A program made the translations under genes and the position numbers. Shown one piece after another: positions 15,988-25,264 of a DNA stretch of 64,000 nucleotides (its first letter is position 1; the number at the start of each line of letters is the position of its first letter). The notes beneath the pieces were generated by a model. It searched no databases and was not told the origin of the DNA. It saw nothing but the letters and a program-made list of their open reading frames with translations. The stretch is from Chryseobacterium sp. JUb7 (lineage in GTDB: Bacteria > Bacteroidota > Bacteroidia > Flavobacteriales > Weeksellaceae): contig NZ_JANUFF010000007.1 of NCBI RefSeq assembly GCF_024806495.1, forward strand, positions 62,001 through 126,000, written 5' to 3'.

Positions 15988-16797
15988 CTAGAAACTTTTT
16001 TTCCATTTTTTTACCATTTCTAAAAAACGGCTGTTTCCGAAAGTTTTATTTCTAATCTTTCCTACAGAAAATATACCCTTCTCTTCGGAAATCAATAAAA
16101 TTTCTTCTGCTTTCTGAGATTCAAAAGCAATAATCTCGTGCTCCTGAATGTCTGCCAGTTTATTTTTATGTAAAAAAGTAACAAAATTTTCCATAAAAGG
16201 AGAAATGTAGGCCCCTTCCGTTTGTTTCGGAACTTTAATAACCTCGCCTTCTAAAAATAAAAGATTTCCTGAAGTAGCGCGTGCTATCCTCTTATTTGGA
16301 TTAAGAAGAATAACGTCATCAAGATCATTTTCCTGGGCATAAATTGCACCGTAAATATTTTCCGGACAATGAACCCTGATATTGCTTAAAAGATTGTTAT
16401 TTACATTAATTTCTTTAATTAAATCCAGCTCCAGAGGTCTTTGGTGAGTTTCCAGCACATCTTCTATTTCCACGACTTCATAAAAGTAGGAAACAGAAGA
16501 TTTGGACAGCGTAATCCCATCCGAATTTCTATACACCTGAAAATTGATAATCCCGTTTTTTATTCCTTTTCCGTCGATAATATCTTTTTGAAAAAGTGAC
16601 TGAAAAAACTCCAGTGTATATGTTAAAGGAATATTCATTCTTATCTTTCTCATAGAAGCCATTAAGAAAAAATAGCATTCCTCATCCATAATGAGTTTAG
16701 CCTCTCTGATAAAGAAAGAAACCTTTACAGCATCTCCCAAAAGAAACGCTCTGTTCTGAACATTTAATTCACCTGATGTAAAATATTGATTTTCCAA
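15988..16797 (-). CDS. Class IV (PabC/branched-chain type) aminotransferase-like protein
   Basis: The 269-residue PLP enzyme has the fold-type IV layout: NRAFLLGDAVKVSFFI near residues 15-30, the predicted Schiff-base lysine K128 in LIKEINVNNNLL, and the phosphate-binding end ATSGNLLFL. The line-up with aminodeoxychorismate lyase (PabC) supports folate or branched-chain amino acid chemistry but does not decide between them. The position usually occupied by the ETLR motif reads SFFIREAK, which is divergent. Folate lyase is slightly favoured because of length. Confidence 0.8.
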   Translation of the reverse strand: MENQYFTSGELNVQNRAFLLGDAVKVSFFIREAKLIMDEECYFFLMASMRKIRMNIPLTYTLEFFQSLFQKDIIDGKGIKNGIINFQVYRNSDGITLSKSSVSYFYEVVEIEDVLETHQRPLELDLIKEINVNNNLLSNIRVHCPENIYGAIYAQENDLDDVILLNPNKRIARATSGNLLFLEGEVIKVPKQTEGAYISPFMENFVTFLHKNKLADIQEHEIIAFESQKAEEILLISEEKGIFSVGKIRNKTFGNSRFLEMVKKWKKSF

Positions 16798-16874
16798 TTT
16801 TTGATCTGATTTATTTATAAAAAAATAATGAACGATAAATCGTTCATCAGTTTTACCATTTAATACAGTTTATA

Positions 16875-17261
16875 TTAAGCTGCACCTAGTTTTATTCTAA
16901 GGTTTTCAATAAGATTCTCCCAATACATTGCATTTTCATCTTCATCACCTTCTTCACAGAAATCTGTAATATTTAAAGCTAAATCTTCTGTAATATCATC
17001 AATTGTTATCGTCATTTCAAAGAAGTTTTTTGTTCCTTCATCTTCTTCCCATCTGAAACGTACGAAACCTTCAGGCTTATATCTAATTAAAGTGGCCTTC
17101 TCAGCAGGTCCTCCTCCCCAGCTGAAAAAGAAGTCATCACCTTTCTCTGTCACCTCATCCGCAAACCATTCAGACAATCCTTCTGCAGTCGCCAGATATT
17201 CATATAAAATCTCTGATAGACAATGCATTGGAAATTCGTAATGGACTTTATGTTTCGCCAT
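16875..17261 (-). CDS. START-like domain protein (AHSA1/SRPBCC fold)
   Basis: The 128-residue protein has the helix-grip pattern: HKVHYEFPMHC, the EYLATAEGLSEWFADEV helix, a beta segment RYKPEGFVRFRWEED and the final amphipathic helix NAMYWENLIENLRIKLG. The start ATG at 17261 (MAKHKVHYEF) fits the fold; an in-frame ATG at 17288 would add nine charged residues. This single-domain form is conserved in Flavobacteriia but its ligand is unknown. It is strongly acidic in the second half. Confidence 0.8.
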   Translation of the reverse strand: MAKHKVHYEFPMHCLSEILYEYLATAEGLSEWFADEVTEKGDDFFFSWGGGPAEKATLIRYKPEGFVRFRWEEDEGTKNFFEMTITIDDITEDLALNITDFCEEGDEDENAMYWENLIENLRIKLGAA

Positions 17262-17422
17262 ATAATCTTTGTTTTTATCGTCCCGCAATATATAAATTAA
17301 TTTTTTTATTACACAAAAATGTGTTTACTTTTTTACATAATCTTCATGATATTTGTCAGAGATTTTTAAATGCTTGTTTAACTTGTATTTTAACAACATA
17401 AGTCTACTTTCAAGCCTAAAAA

Positions 17423-17445
17423 AAACTCTTCAGACTGAAGAGTTT
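17423..17445 (-). terminator. Terminator of the class III aminotransferase gene
   Basis: AAACTCTTCAG pairs perfectly with CTGAAGAGTTT; on the minus strand a run of T follows. It lies about 100 bp beyond the stop codon. Confidence 0.75.
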
Positions 17446-17541
17446 CTATGCTTGAAATTCCGTTAATAACCGCAAAACTAGAGATTGAAATTTTACTTTT
17501 TAGAAATGAAAAATTAATTCTTTACTTCGATCACCAATTCA

Positions 17542-18723
17542 TTATATTTCATTTAAAACCTCCAAAATAATTTCACAGCCTTCTCTTATCTCTTCTTTAG
17601 AAATTGTCAATGGAGGAGAAATCCTCAGATATTCATTACGGTAAAGCTGCCAGAAAACAATCAATCCTTTCTCCATACATCTTTTGGCAACTTCAAGAGT
17701 ATAATCCGGAGTTCCAAGATTTACTGCCAACATCAGTCCTTTCCCATTGATATTTTTAATTTTCGGATGAACAAGAAGTTCTCTGTATAATTTTTCCTTT
17801 TCATTCACTTCGTTCATTAATCCACTTTCCAGGACTTCTTTTAAAGTAGCATAACTTGAAGCAGCAATTAAAGGATTTCCGCCAAAAGTTGTAATGTGTC
17901 CTAATTTTGGAGAATGTGCCAGGGTTTCCATAATTTCGCGTGAACTCATAAAAGCTCCTACCGGAACACCGCCACCCATTCCTTTTCCCATCACCAAAAT
18001 ATCAGGAACAATCCCGAAATGTTCAAAAGAGAATAACTTTCCGGTTCTTCCGAATCCCGGCTGAATTTCATCAAGAATTAAAAGAGCTCCCACTTCCTCG
18101 CATCTTGTTTTCAATCTGATCAGATAGTCATCATTCGGAACTAAAAAACCGGCTGCCCCCTGAATTGTTTCTAAAATAACACAAGCAGTCTTTTCAGTAA
18201 TTTTATCGAAATCATTTTCGTTATTAAATTCAATAAAACTGACCATGGGTAATAAAGGACGAAATTCTCTTTTATGAGTCTCATTCCCTGAAACACTTAG
18301 TGCACCATGTGTATTTCCGTGATACGAATCTTTAAAAGAAACGATTTCTTCCCTTCCGGTATATCTTTTAGCCAATTTTAAACTTCCATCGATTGCTTCT
18401 GCTCCACTGTTAACCAAATAAGTAATTTCTAACGAATCCGGAGTAGCTTCTGCCAGAAGTCTGCATAATGCTACCGGTTTTTCCTGAGCATATTCTCCGT
18501 AAACCATGACGTGCAGATATTTGTCTGCCTGTTCTTTAATAGCCTGAACAATTTTCGGATGCGAGTGTCCCAGAGTATTTGCAGAAACTCCGGCTACAAA
18601 GTCCAGATATTTTTTACCGTTTGTTCCATAGATATAGCTTCCTTCAGCTTTTTCCACTTCAAAGCCTGCAGCAAATTTGGTAGTTTGTGCCTGGTATATA
18701 AAAAAGTCTTTTTGCATTTCCAT
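17542..18723 (-). CDS. Class III PLP-dependent aminotransferase (acetylornithine/ornithine type)
   Basis: The enzyme (393 aa from this start) has the class III pattern: YLDFVAGVSANTLGHSHPKI near the start, NSGAEAIDGSLKLAKRYTGR, FKDSYHGNTHGALSVSG, the LILDEIQPGFGRTG motif holding the PLP-pyridine aspartate, and the Schiff-base lysine in VMGKGMGGGVPVG. It probably transfers an amino group between an omega-amino substrate and 2-oxoglutarate; acetylornithine, ornithine and 4-aminobutyrate are all possible. A -7 element reading leftwards at 18749-18742 rules out the ATG at 18744; 18723 or 18717 is the start. No arg genes are adjacent. Confidence 0.9.
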   Translation of the reverse strand: MEMQKDFFIYQAQTTKFAAGFEVEKAEGSYIYGTNGKKYLDFVAGVSANTLGHSHPKIVQAIKEQADKYLHVMVYGEYAQEKPVALCRLLAEATPDSLEITYLVNSGAEAIDGSLKLAKRYTGREEIVSFKDSYHGNTHGALSVSGNETHKREFRPLLPMVSFIEFNNENDFDKITEKTACVILETIQGAAGFLVPNDDYLIRLKTRCEEVGALLILDEIQPGFGRTGKLFSFEHFGIVPDILVMGKGMGGGVPVGAFMSSREIMETLAHSPKLGHITTFGGNPLIAASSYATLKEVLESGLMNEVNEKEKLYRELLVHPKIKNINGKGLMLAVNLGTPDYTLEVAKRCMEKGLIVFWQLYRNEYLRISPPLTISKEEIREGCEIILEVLNEI

Positions 18724-18794
18724 TTTCCTGAAAAATTTTAGCAAAACTAAAAAACATTCGTCAAACGCCGAAATTATACCGATAGAATAAAAAA

Positions 18795-18818
18795 ATCGCT
18801 CTCAATAAAGAGAGCGAT
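18795..18818 (-). terminator. Orphan minus-strand terminator
   Basis: ATCGCTCTC pairs with GAGAGCGAT around a six-base loop and is followed on the minus strand by six or more T. It is upstream, not downstream, of the nearest minus-strand gene, and a separate terminator at 19081-19117 already serves the gene before it. A short untranslated transcript between 19080 and 18795 is possible. The rest of the 428-bp gap (18745-19172) is AT-rich with no gene seen. Confidence 0.65.
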
Positions 18819-19080
18819 CCACCAAATCACAAAATATTAATTAGATTTCAAATCTTAACCTGATATAAATATATAAAATAAAACAATTCAAAATAACAAT
18901 TTAATAAAATTTTAATAAAAACTTTAAACATAATGGAATCAATACAATGTGATATAAAATTAAACCTAATTAAAACTCAATTCCAGTATGAATTTTGTTT
19001 TCACCATTTTTAGAATAAAAAATTTATTCATATTGAGAAAAACTTCATATGTAAGTAACTGAAAGGTTCCATTTTAAACA

Positions 19081-19117
19081 AAAAACACCATTTTCGATTT
19101 TTGAAAATGGTGTTTTT
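19081..19117. terminator. Strong terminator after the DUF922-like gene
   Basis: A perfect 15-bp stem (19081-19095 with 19103-19117) has A/T tracts on both sides and works in either direction. It lies 55 bp past the stop at 19173. Confidence 0.8.
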
Positions 19118-19172
19118 TTGATATTCCATAGCTATCTTTAGACAAAAATATTTAAAAAAAATTAGTTCCAGA

Positions 19173-19754
19173 CTACCCTTCAGTTTTCTTTATCTTAATT
19201 TTTACTGTATTATTATAGTCAAACTCAGAAAGATCTTTCAGCTCATTATCTATTTTCTGCTTCCATCCGTTAAGCTTTTCAAAATCGAATCCGTAATTAG
19301 TTTCTTCATTCATTAAATTCTGTGCTTTCTGATACTCTGAAACCAAAGTGCTGAATGTTTGTTCAGCATAATCAAAGCCCTTCCAAAGTTTACTTTTATT
19401 TATGAGAAGCTCTCTACGCATTCTTCTTGCATAAACTTCTGATAGATCAAAATTCACTTGCTGATAATCTACAAGAGCTGCAATATTGTTTGCATCAGGA
19501 TTTAATACAGAAGCATTACCGGAAAATTTATTGATAATGTTTTTATTGAGATTATTATTAAAAACATTGAAACCTCTTAAATGATAAGAAAAACTGATAA
19601 ATGATTTTATCTCAACATTCATATCATGCGTAATCAATTTATAATCTTCTTTTTTTAATTTTCTATCCTTACTCCATAAAAGCTCGTCTGCTTGCAAATT
19701 TTGTGATAGAATCATTAAAGGAAAAAACATAAGCAGTAATAATACTTTTTTCAT
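19173..19754 (-). CDS. Secreted protein with degenerate HExxH-type motif (DUF922-like)
   Basis: The 193-residue protein has a signal peptide (MKKVLLLLMFFPLMILSQ) and an N-terminal WSKDRKLKKEDY, which resembles the WSxDRxLxWxDF opening of DUF922-type Bacteroidota proteins. Where those relatives read HExxHFDxxExYARRLR, this protein reads DYQQVNFDLSEVYARRMR (residues 96-113), so both metal-binding histidines and the glutamate are gone. It is probably a non-catalytic relative. It is the last gene of the fur-ostA-like transcript, eight bases after the OstA-like gene. The family link is from memory and moderate. Confidence 0.65.
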   Translation of the reverse strand: MKKVLLLLMFFPLMILSQNLQADELLWSKDRKLKKEDYKLITHDMNVEIKSFISFSYHLRGFNVFNNNLNKNIINKFSGNASVLNPDANNIAALVDYQQVNFDLSEVYARRMRRELLINKSKLWKGFDYAEQTFSTLVSEYQKAQNLMNEETNYGFDFEKLNGWKQKIDNELKDLSEFDYNNTVKIKIKKTEG

Positions 19755-19762
19755 ACTATATT

Positions 19763-21514
19763 TTATCTTCTTGTTCTTTTCGGTTTCTTGGCTTCTTCTT
19801 TTTCCCTTTCTTTTTCGGCAGCTTCCTGAACCTGATCGTAAAGTTTATTATCGGATTCATACTTTATTTCTTCGTAGTCTGGTGTATCTACGAGAATATC
19901 CTGCCATTTCCGTATCCTGTCTTTGGTATTCCAGTTAAAATCTGAAAATTTCCGTTTGGAAGGCTCTATTTTACTCATAGGGTAAGTGTCTGAAGTAGCT
20001 CCGATATTACACGAAACAATCTGTAAAGCTTTTTCCTCAAAAAGGGCATCAATAATACCACAAGATGTAAGAGAAATACCTATTCTCTCCGGCTGTTTTG
20101 TTTCCTGATTTACATCATCAGCATAACTGATCGCCTGAGCATTTCCGATTACTGTAGTTTCTTTGATATTATTGTCCTGATAATGTACTGTCATGTATCG
20201 GCCTTTCACCTGATTGAATTCATCTTTTAAAGTTAATGAATCCACTTTACTGATCGCAAAGGCATTTCCGATCACTTTCAGAGAATCGAGATCTTCTGTT
20301 GTCGTGTTAAAATAAGCTTCCACTTTATCACCCGTCACCTGCTTTTCACCACTCCAAAGTATTGGCTTGGTAAACATATGCATTACCCCATCCGTTTCAT
20401 TAAAAGCGATGGAATCTGCTCTTCCCTGTGCATTTGATTTATAGAATCTTGCTTTTTTAAAGGCCCTTAAAAAACTTTTCTTTTTGGTAGCATCAGCCGA
20501 ATCAGGTTTTTGATAGGAAATAATTTTTTCGGAAGCAAAATAGATGGAATCCTTTTCGAAAGCCTTTACAGCATAAGGATTTTTGGTCATCATCGCAGAG
20601 TCTTTCTTTTCATAAATTTCTCCGTAGCCCCCTAAAATCCATCTTCTTTCCTTTGGATCATCAAGTTTAACATTTCCCGTTCCTTTTCCGAACCCTGTAA
20701 GCTGATTATAGTAAAGATCATCCCCTGTAAGAATCTTGTCATTATAGTGAATCCTTGAGTTTTTGTTGAGAAAAGCCTCTTTGGTATTCATTCTGTAAGT
20801 TCCTCTCTCCGTGTATACGTAGTTTTTGGGATTATCACGTCTTGTAATAGTCGTAGGACCGAAAAACTCAGCAACCTTTGTATTCTGATTTTGTTTGATA
20901 TTAACACCTTCAACAATATAATCCGGATTATCAATTCTTACGTTTCCGACAAAATCGATCAGTTTGGTATCCAGAAAATAAGTAGCTGATTTTGTATACA
21001 TCTTACTCTGACCGTCTGTGATTGTACCTCCCGTATTAAAATAGGCCTGATTGGCAAGACGATCATAATACATTATCTCTGTACGGATGGTCTGTTTCGG
21101 ATCGGTAAGAACAACATTTTTTCGGGCAACCCCTTTTTGAGTATTTCCGTCGTATTCCATTTCTCCGGCTGTAATGACAGAACCATCTGTATTTTGAAGT
21201 CTGGTGTTTCCTATTGCCTTGACAAAGTTTTCCTCATCATATAAGACCACTTCATCTGCTGTAAGAATAGACCCCTGGTGTTCAATTTTTACATTCCCTA
21301 CCAGGTAACGATTACCGTCATACTTTTTCGGGTCTTTTATAATTTCATCAGCATTGATAATATGAACCATATCTTCGGGCTTCAATGGCTTTTTTACCTG
21401 CTGCGGATTTTTCACCGGATTTTGTAAATACGGATCCCTTTGCGCAGGGGTCTGTTTGTCTTGCGCAAAAGTAAACGTTGAAATAAAAACTAATAGAACA
21501 AAGATCAGTCTCAT
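19763..21514 (-). CDS. OstA/LptA-like periplasmic protein
   Basis: The 583-residue protein begins with a signal peptide (MRLIFVLLVFISTFTFA) and contains repeated OstA/LptA-like beta-jellyroll segments, for example NRYLVGNVKIEHQGSILTADEVVLYD (split here as short motifs NVKIEHQG and LTADEVVLYD), GNTRLQNTDGSVITA, VGNVRIDNPDYIVEG and GTGNVKLDDP. Such repeats form the lipopolysaccharide bridge in LptA and LptD. The protein lacks an LptD barrel, so a long soluble bridge or a Bacteroidota-specific LPS-export factor is inferred. The C-terminus is very charged (KEREKEEAKKPKRTRR). It follows the Fur gene by three bases. Confidence 0.82.
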   Translation of the reverse strand: MRLIFVLLVFISTFTFAQDKQTPAQRDPYLQNPVKNPQQVKKPLKPEDMVHIINADEIIKDPKKYDGNRYLVGNVKIEHQGSILTADEVVLYDEENFVKAIGNTRLQNTDGSVITAGEMEYDGNTQKGVARKNVVLTDPKQTIRTEIMYYDRLANQAYFNTGGTITDGQSKMYTKSATYFLDTKLIDFVGNVRIDNPDYIVEGVNIKQNQNTKVAEFFGPTTITRRDNPKNYVYTERGTYRMNTKEAFLNKNSRIHYNDKILTGDDLYYNQLTGFGKGTGNVKLDDPKERRWILGGYGEIYEKKDSAMMTKNPYAVKAFEKDSIYFASEKIISYQKPDSADATKKKSFLRAFKKARFYKSNAQGRADSIAFNETDGVMHMFTKPILWSGEKQVTGDKVEAYFNTTTEDLDSLKVIGNAFAISKVDSLTLKDEFNQVKGRYMTVHYQDNNIKETTVIGNAQAISYADDVNQETKQPERIGISLTSCGIIDALFEEKALQIVSCNIGATSDTYPMSKIEPSKRKFSDFNWNTKDRIRKWQDILVDTPDYEEIKYESDNKLYDQVQEAAEKEREKEEAKKPKRTRR

Positions 21515-21517
21515 TGA

Positions 21518-21991
21518 TTAGTCATTCTTGGTGCCATAAAAATACAGCGAATGAGAATCAATTTTTACGCCAAAAGCATCTTCGATAGCTTCTTTAATAC
21601 CTTGAATTCTTGGGTCGCAAAACTCGATAATTTCTTCAATTTCTTTGTCAGAATCTTTTTTGTAAATCACCAAATGATCATGCTGTTTATCAAAATAAGA
21701 TTTTTCGTAAGAAGATGAAGTCAATGTTTTTTCACCGAACTGGTGTTTACGGATTAGCCCTGCATCCAGGAAAATCTCAATAGTATTGTAGATTGTCGCT
21801 TTAGAAACATGATATTTCTTCTGCATCATAAGAAGATACAGATCATCAACATTGAAGTGATGATCCATATTATAAATCTCTTCTAATATCGTATAACGTT
21901 CCGGAGTATTCCTAAAGCCTTTTTCCAGCAAATAGTTTCTTAAAACGTCTTTAATTAAAGCAATATTTTTTTCTTTTTGTAAAGTATCCAT
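21518..21991 (-). CDS. Fur family transcriptional regulator
   Basis: The 157-residue protein has the Fur winged helix (RYTILEEIYNMDHHFNVDDLY, then KYHVSKATIYNTIEIFLDAGLIRK) and the metal-binding stretch DKQHDHLVIYK. Start ATG at 21991 is preferred to TTG at 21994. The C-terminal CxxC zinc pairs of classical Fur are missing; only one Cys (EFCDP) remains in that half, so the structural zinc site is altered. It could be iron, zinc or peroxide responsive. A TAAATTTG element at 22014-22007 precedes it. Being first gene of the OstA-like operon is notable. Confidence 0.9.
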   Translation of the reverse strand: MDTLQKEKNIALIKDVLRNYLLEKGFRNTPERYTILEEIYNMDHHFNVDDLYLLMMQKKYHVSKATIYNTIEIFLDAGLIRKHQFGEKTLTSSSYEKSYFDKQHDHLVIYKKDSDKEIEEIIEFCDPRIQGIKEAIEDAFGVKIDSHSLYFYGTKND

Positions 21992-22060
21992 CAAAAAAAT
22001 TATCTACAAATTTATTGATTTTTATTTAAATAAATACTAGACCAATCTGTTAAAAGGATC

Positions 22061-24052
22061 TTAACTATTATGTCTTAAAAAACCTGCCTGTTCAATTTTG
22101 TTATCGTAAACCGTCAGTTCAGTAATCGGTGCAGACTCCACTACCACGTTGTGTGACGTGACTCCCCAAGACTTGAAATCATCACTTCCGATGTACTTCA
22201 CAAAGTTGTAGATATTCAGTGTAATCTTCTGTTTAACAGTCAAAAGTATATCATTGATATAGGTGTTATCTATGATTACATATTTCAGATCCGGCGGGAT
22301 ATTATGTGCTCTCAATGATGGATGGCTGCTTCTTGAAGGAATTGTTCCGTCAGCCATCAGATCTTTAAGGACCATATTAAAATAGTCATTAATTCTGCGG
22401 TCAACTTTAAATCCTAACAAGAAATTAATTTTGTAAACCGTTCCCGGTAAAATTTCATCAACAGTATATTTAAAAGTATATGGATCTTCCTGATTAACAA
22501 TACTTAAAATAAAATAATGATCTGCTCTTTTCGGTTGTTTTTTAATGATAGAATAGATAATTTTTGATTCTACTTCATCATTCTTTTTTGCTCTGCTCAG
22601 GTAAGCAAGATTGGTACAGTACTTAGGAATGGTTTCATCCAGCTTCATGTCTTTGATGATTGAAACGTACTTATCTATTTTTACATATTGTGTAAATGTA
22701 GATTTAATCAATCGTCCGTTATACCAGGCATACATACATACAGCAATAAATCCACCCAAAACCATAGTAAGCCAGCCACCATCCATAAATTTGATAACAT
22801 TGGCGTAGAAGAATCCTGATTCAAGAGCAATATATACTAAAGCGAAACCAACGAGGAAGATTTTACTTACTCTTGTTCTGCTTAACCAGTATAACAGCAA
22901 TATGGTGGTCATTAACATCGTAATGGTAATTGTAAGTCCATATGCAGCTTCCATTTTCTCAGATTTCTGGAAGAAGATCACCACGATAAAACAGAATGCC
23001 ATCAGTCCCCAGTTGATTCTGGGAATATACATTTGTCCTTTTACCCCTGAAGGATATTCAATGTGCTGATTGGGCCAGAAAGAAGTTGACATCGCCTCCG
23101 AAAACATGGTAAACGACCCCGTAATTACAGCCTGACTCGCAATAATTGCTGCTGCAGTAGCCAAAATCACACCAGGTAATACCGCCCATTCAGGCATTAT
23201 TCCAAAGAATGGATTCACTCCTTTATGAACCAGTTCATGATTATCCAACAACCACGCTCCCTGTCCTAAATAATTAAGAATCAACATTGATTTAACAAAA
23301 ACCCAACTGATTCTGATATTTTTTGCACCACAGTGTCCCAAATCAGAGTATAAAGCTTCAGCTCCCGTTGTACAAAGGAAAACCGCTCCCATAATCACAA
23401 TAGCACTTGATGAATGCGTGATCAGATTATAAGCATAGATTGGATTGAAAGCTCTGAAAATTTCAACGTGGTCAAAAATATGCACAGATCCGAAAATTCC
23501 CAATACCAAAAACCAGGTTACCATAACCGGTCCGAAAAACTTTCCGATAGAGGCAGTCCCAAACTGCTGCACTACAAATACAATAAACAGAATGAATAAT
23601 GTAATAATTACAACAGGAGTTTCAGGATTGTAAATCTTAAGCCCTTCAATAGCTGACATTACCGTTAAGGAAGGTGTAATAACACTATCTGCCACAAGGG
23701 TAGATGCTCCGATAATCGCGACGACATAGAGCCACTTTTTCTTAAGCTTCTTGACTAATGAATACAAAGCCAGAATTCCTCCTTCACCTTTGTTATCAGC
23801 TCGTAAAGCTATTATCACATATTTAATGGTAGTCTGGAGTGTTAATGTCCAGATAATACAAGATAGGGCTCCCTCGATGTATTCATCAAAAGGCATACCT
23901 GCGCCGTCTTTTCTGGCATTGACAATCGCTTTCATTACGTAAAGCGGTGATGTACCAATATCCCCGAATACAATCCCCAAGGATACAATAACTCCTACAA
24001 ATGAAAGTTTTTTAAGGTCAAAATGATGACCACCTTCTGTAACATCTGCCAT
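22061..24052 (-). CDS. kup: Kup/Trk-type potassium uptake protein
   Basis: The 663-residue inner-membrane protein imports K+ with protons. Seen: the Kup N-terminus LSFVGVIVSLGIVFGDIGTSPLYV, about twelve hydrophobic helices, the NKGEGGILALYSLVKK loop, the EALYSDLGHCG segment and a soluble C-terminal part (about 440-663). The length is typical (E. coli Kup is 622). A promoter with TTG and TAAATTTG lies just upstream. It is a single-gene unit between fur and pdhB. Confidence 0.95.
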   Translation of the reverse strand: MADVTEGGHHFDLKKLSFVGVIVSLGIVFGDIGTSPLYVMKAIVNARKDGAGMPFDEYIEGALSCIIWTLTLQTTIKYVIIALRADNKGEGGILALYSLVKKLKKKWLYVVAIIGASTLVADSVITPSLTVMSAIEGLKIYNPETPVVIITLFILFIVFVVQQFGTASIGKFFGPVMVTWFLVLGIFGSVHIFDHVEIFRAFNPIYAYNLITHSSSAIVIMGAVFLCTTGAEALYSDLGHCGAKNIRISWVFVKSMLILNYLGQGAWLLDNHELVHKGVNPFFGIMPEWAVLPGVILATAAAIIASQAVITGSFTMFSEAMSTSFWPNQHIEYPSGVKGQMYIPRINWGLMAFCFIVVIFFQKSEKMEAAYGLTITITMLMTTILLLYWLSRTRVSKIFLVGFALVYIALESGFFYANVIKFMDGGWLTMVLGGFIAVCMYAWYNGRLIKSTFTQYVKIDKYVSIIKDMKLDETIPKYCTNLAYLSRAKKNDEVESKIIYSIIKKQPKRADHYFILSIVNQEDPYTFKYTVDEILPGTVYKINFLLGFKVDRRINDYFNMVLKDLMADGTIPSRSSHPSLRAHNIPPDLKYVIIDNTYINDILLTVKQKITLNIYNFVKYIGSDDFKSWGVTSHNVVVESAPITELTVYDNKIEQAGFLRHNS

Positions 24053-24077
24053 ATCAGCAATTTTAAATTTAAACGCG

Positions 24078-24105
24078 CAAATTTATACTAAATTTATGAC
24101 CTCAA
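24078..24105 (-). promoter_or_regulatory. Promoter of kup
   Basis: Read leftwards, TTG (24105-24103) and TAAATTTG (24085-24078) are 17 bp apart, in the normal Bacteroidota range, 25 bases before the ATG. Confidence 0.6.
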
Positions 24106-24134
24106 GAACTTTTCTTCATGAATATAATAAATGA

Positions 24135-24158
24135 AAAAACTTCCTTTCGGAAGTTTTT
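24135..24158 (-). terminator. Terminator of pdhB
   Basis: AAAAACTTCC pairs with GGAAGTTTTT around TTTC, with T-rich sequence following on the minus strand, 16 bp past the pdhB stop. Confidence 0.8.
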
Positions 24159-24174
24159 CTCTATAATCATTAAA

Positions 24175-25155
24175 TTACTTAACGTACATCGCTTTTTTGA
24201 TTTCCTCTTTTACTTTTTCAAGTTTTGGGAACCATTCTGCAAATAATGCAGCTGAGTAAGGTGCAGGTGCATCAGGAGTAGTTATTCTCTTGATTGGAGC
24301 ATCCAGATAATCAAATGCTTTTTGCTGTACCATATATGTAATTTCAGAAGATACTGATCCAAATGGCCAGGCTTCTTCTAAAATAACCAATCTATTTGTT
24401 TTCTTTACAGATGCCAAAACGGTATCAAAATCTAAAGGACGAACAGTTCTAAGATCAATCACCTCAACAGAGATTCCTTCTTTCTCCATATCTTCAGCAG
24501 CCTGTATAGCCAGCTTCATGATCTTACCGAAAGAAACCAAAGTAACATCTTTTCCTTCTTTTTTGATATCTGCTTTCCCGATTGGTAAATAGTACTCTTC
24601 CTCAGGAATTTCCATTTTATCACCATACATCTGCTCAGATTCCATGAAAATTACCGGATCATTATCCTGAATAGCAGTTTTCAGCAATCCTTTTGCATCA
24701 TAAGGATTTGAAGGAACTACCACTTTAAGGCCCGGAACGTTGGCAAACCAGTTTTCAAAAGCCTGAGAGTGCGTAGCACCCAATTGTCCTGCCGAAGCAG
24801 TAGGACCTCTGAAAACGATAGGACAGTTCCACTGCCCGCCACTCATCTGACGGATCTTTGCCGCGTTATTAATAATCTGATCAATACCTACCAATGAGAA
24901 ATTGAACGTCATATACTCTACAATTGGTCTGTTACCATTCATCGCAGCACCTACAGCAATACCTGTAAAGCCCAGCTCAGCGATTGGTGTATCGATTACT
25001 CTTTTAGGACCAAATTCATCCAGCATTCCTTTTGAAGCCTTATATGCACCATTGTATTCTGCAACTTCCTCCCCCATTAAAAAGATGGATTCGTCTTTAC
25101 GCATTTCCTCGCTCATTGCCTGTGCAATTACCTCACGAAAAGTATATTCTGCCAT
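24175..25155 (-). CDS. pdhB: Pyruvate dehydrogenase E1 component, beta subunit
   Basis: The 326-residue protein is the transketolase-type E1 beta subunit, which with the alpha subunit and thiamine diphosphate decarboxylates pyruvate and acetylates lipoyl-E2. Seen: TFREVIAQAMSEEM, FLMGEEVAEYNGAYKASKG with the thiamine-contacting glutamate, TPIAELGFTGIAVGAA, and the C-terminal transketolase half starting VTLVSFGKI. The alpha and E2 genes are not adjacent; the gene has its own terminator and a -7 element (25186-25179, leftward). A branched-chain 2-oxoacid E1 is less likely but related. Confidence 0.92.
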   Translation of the reverse strand: MAEYTFREVIAQAMSEEMRKDESIFLMGEEVAEYNGAYKASKGMLDEFGPKRVIDTPIAELGFTGIAVGAAMNGNRPIVEYMTFNFSLVGIDQIINNAAKIRQMSGGQWNCPIVFRGPTASAGQLGATHSQAFENWFANVPGLKVVVPSNPYDAKGLLKTAIQDNDPVIFMESEQMYGDKMEIPEEEYYLPIGKADIKKEGKDVTLVSFGKIMKLAIQAAEDMEKEGISVEVIDLRTVRPLDFDTVLASVKKTNRLVILEEAWPFGSVSSEITYMVQQKAFDYLDAPIKRITTPDAPAPYSAALFAEWFPKLEKVKEEIKKAMYVK

Positions 25156-25264
25156 ATTTATTTGAAAAATTTAGACTACAAAAATAGTGTTTTTTTATTA
25201 TTAACATAACAAAAACGACATCTCATTTATTGAAATGCCGTTTTATTAATTTTATTTAACTTGA

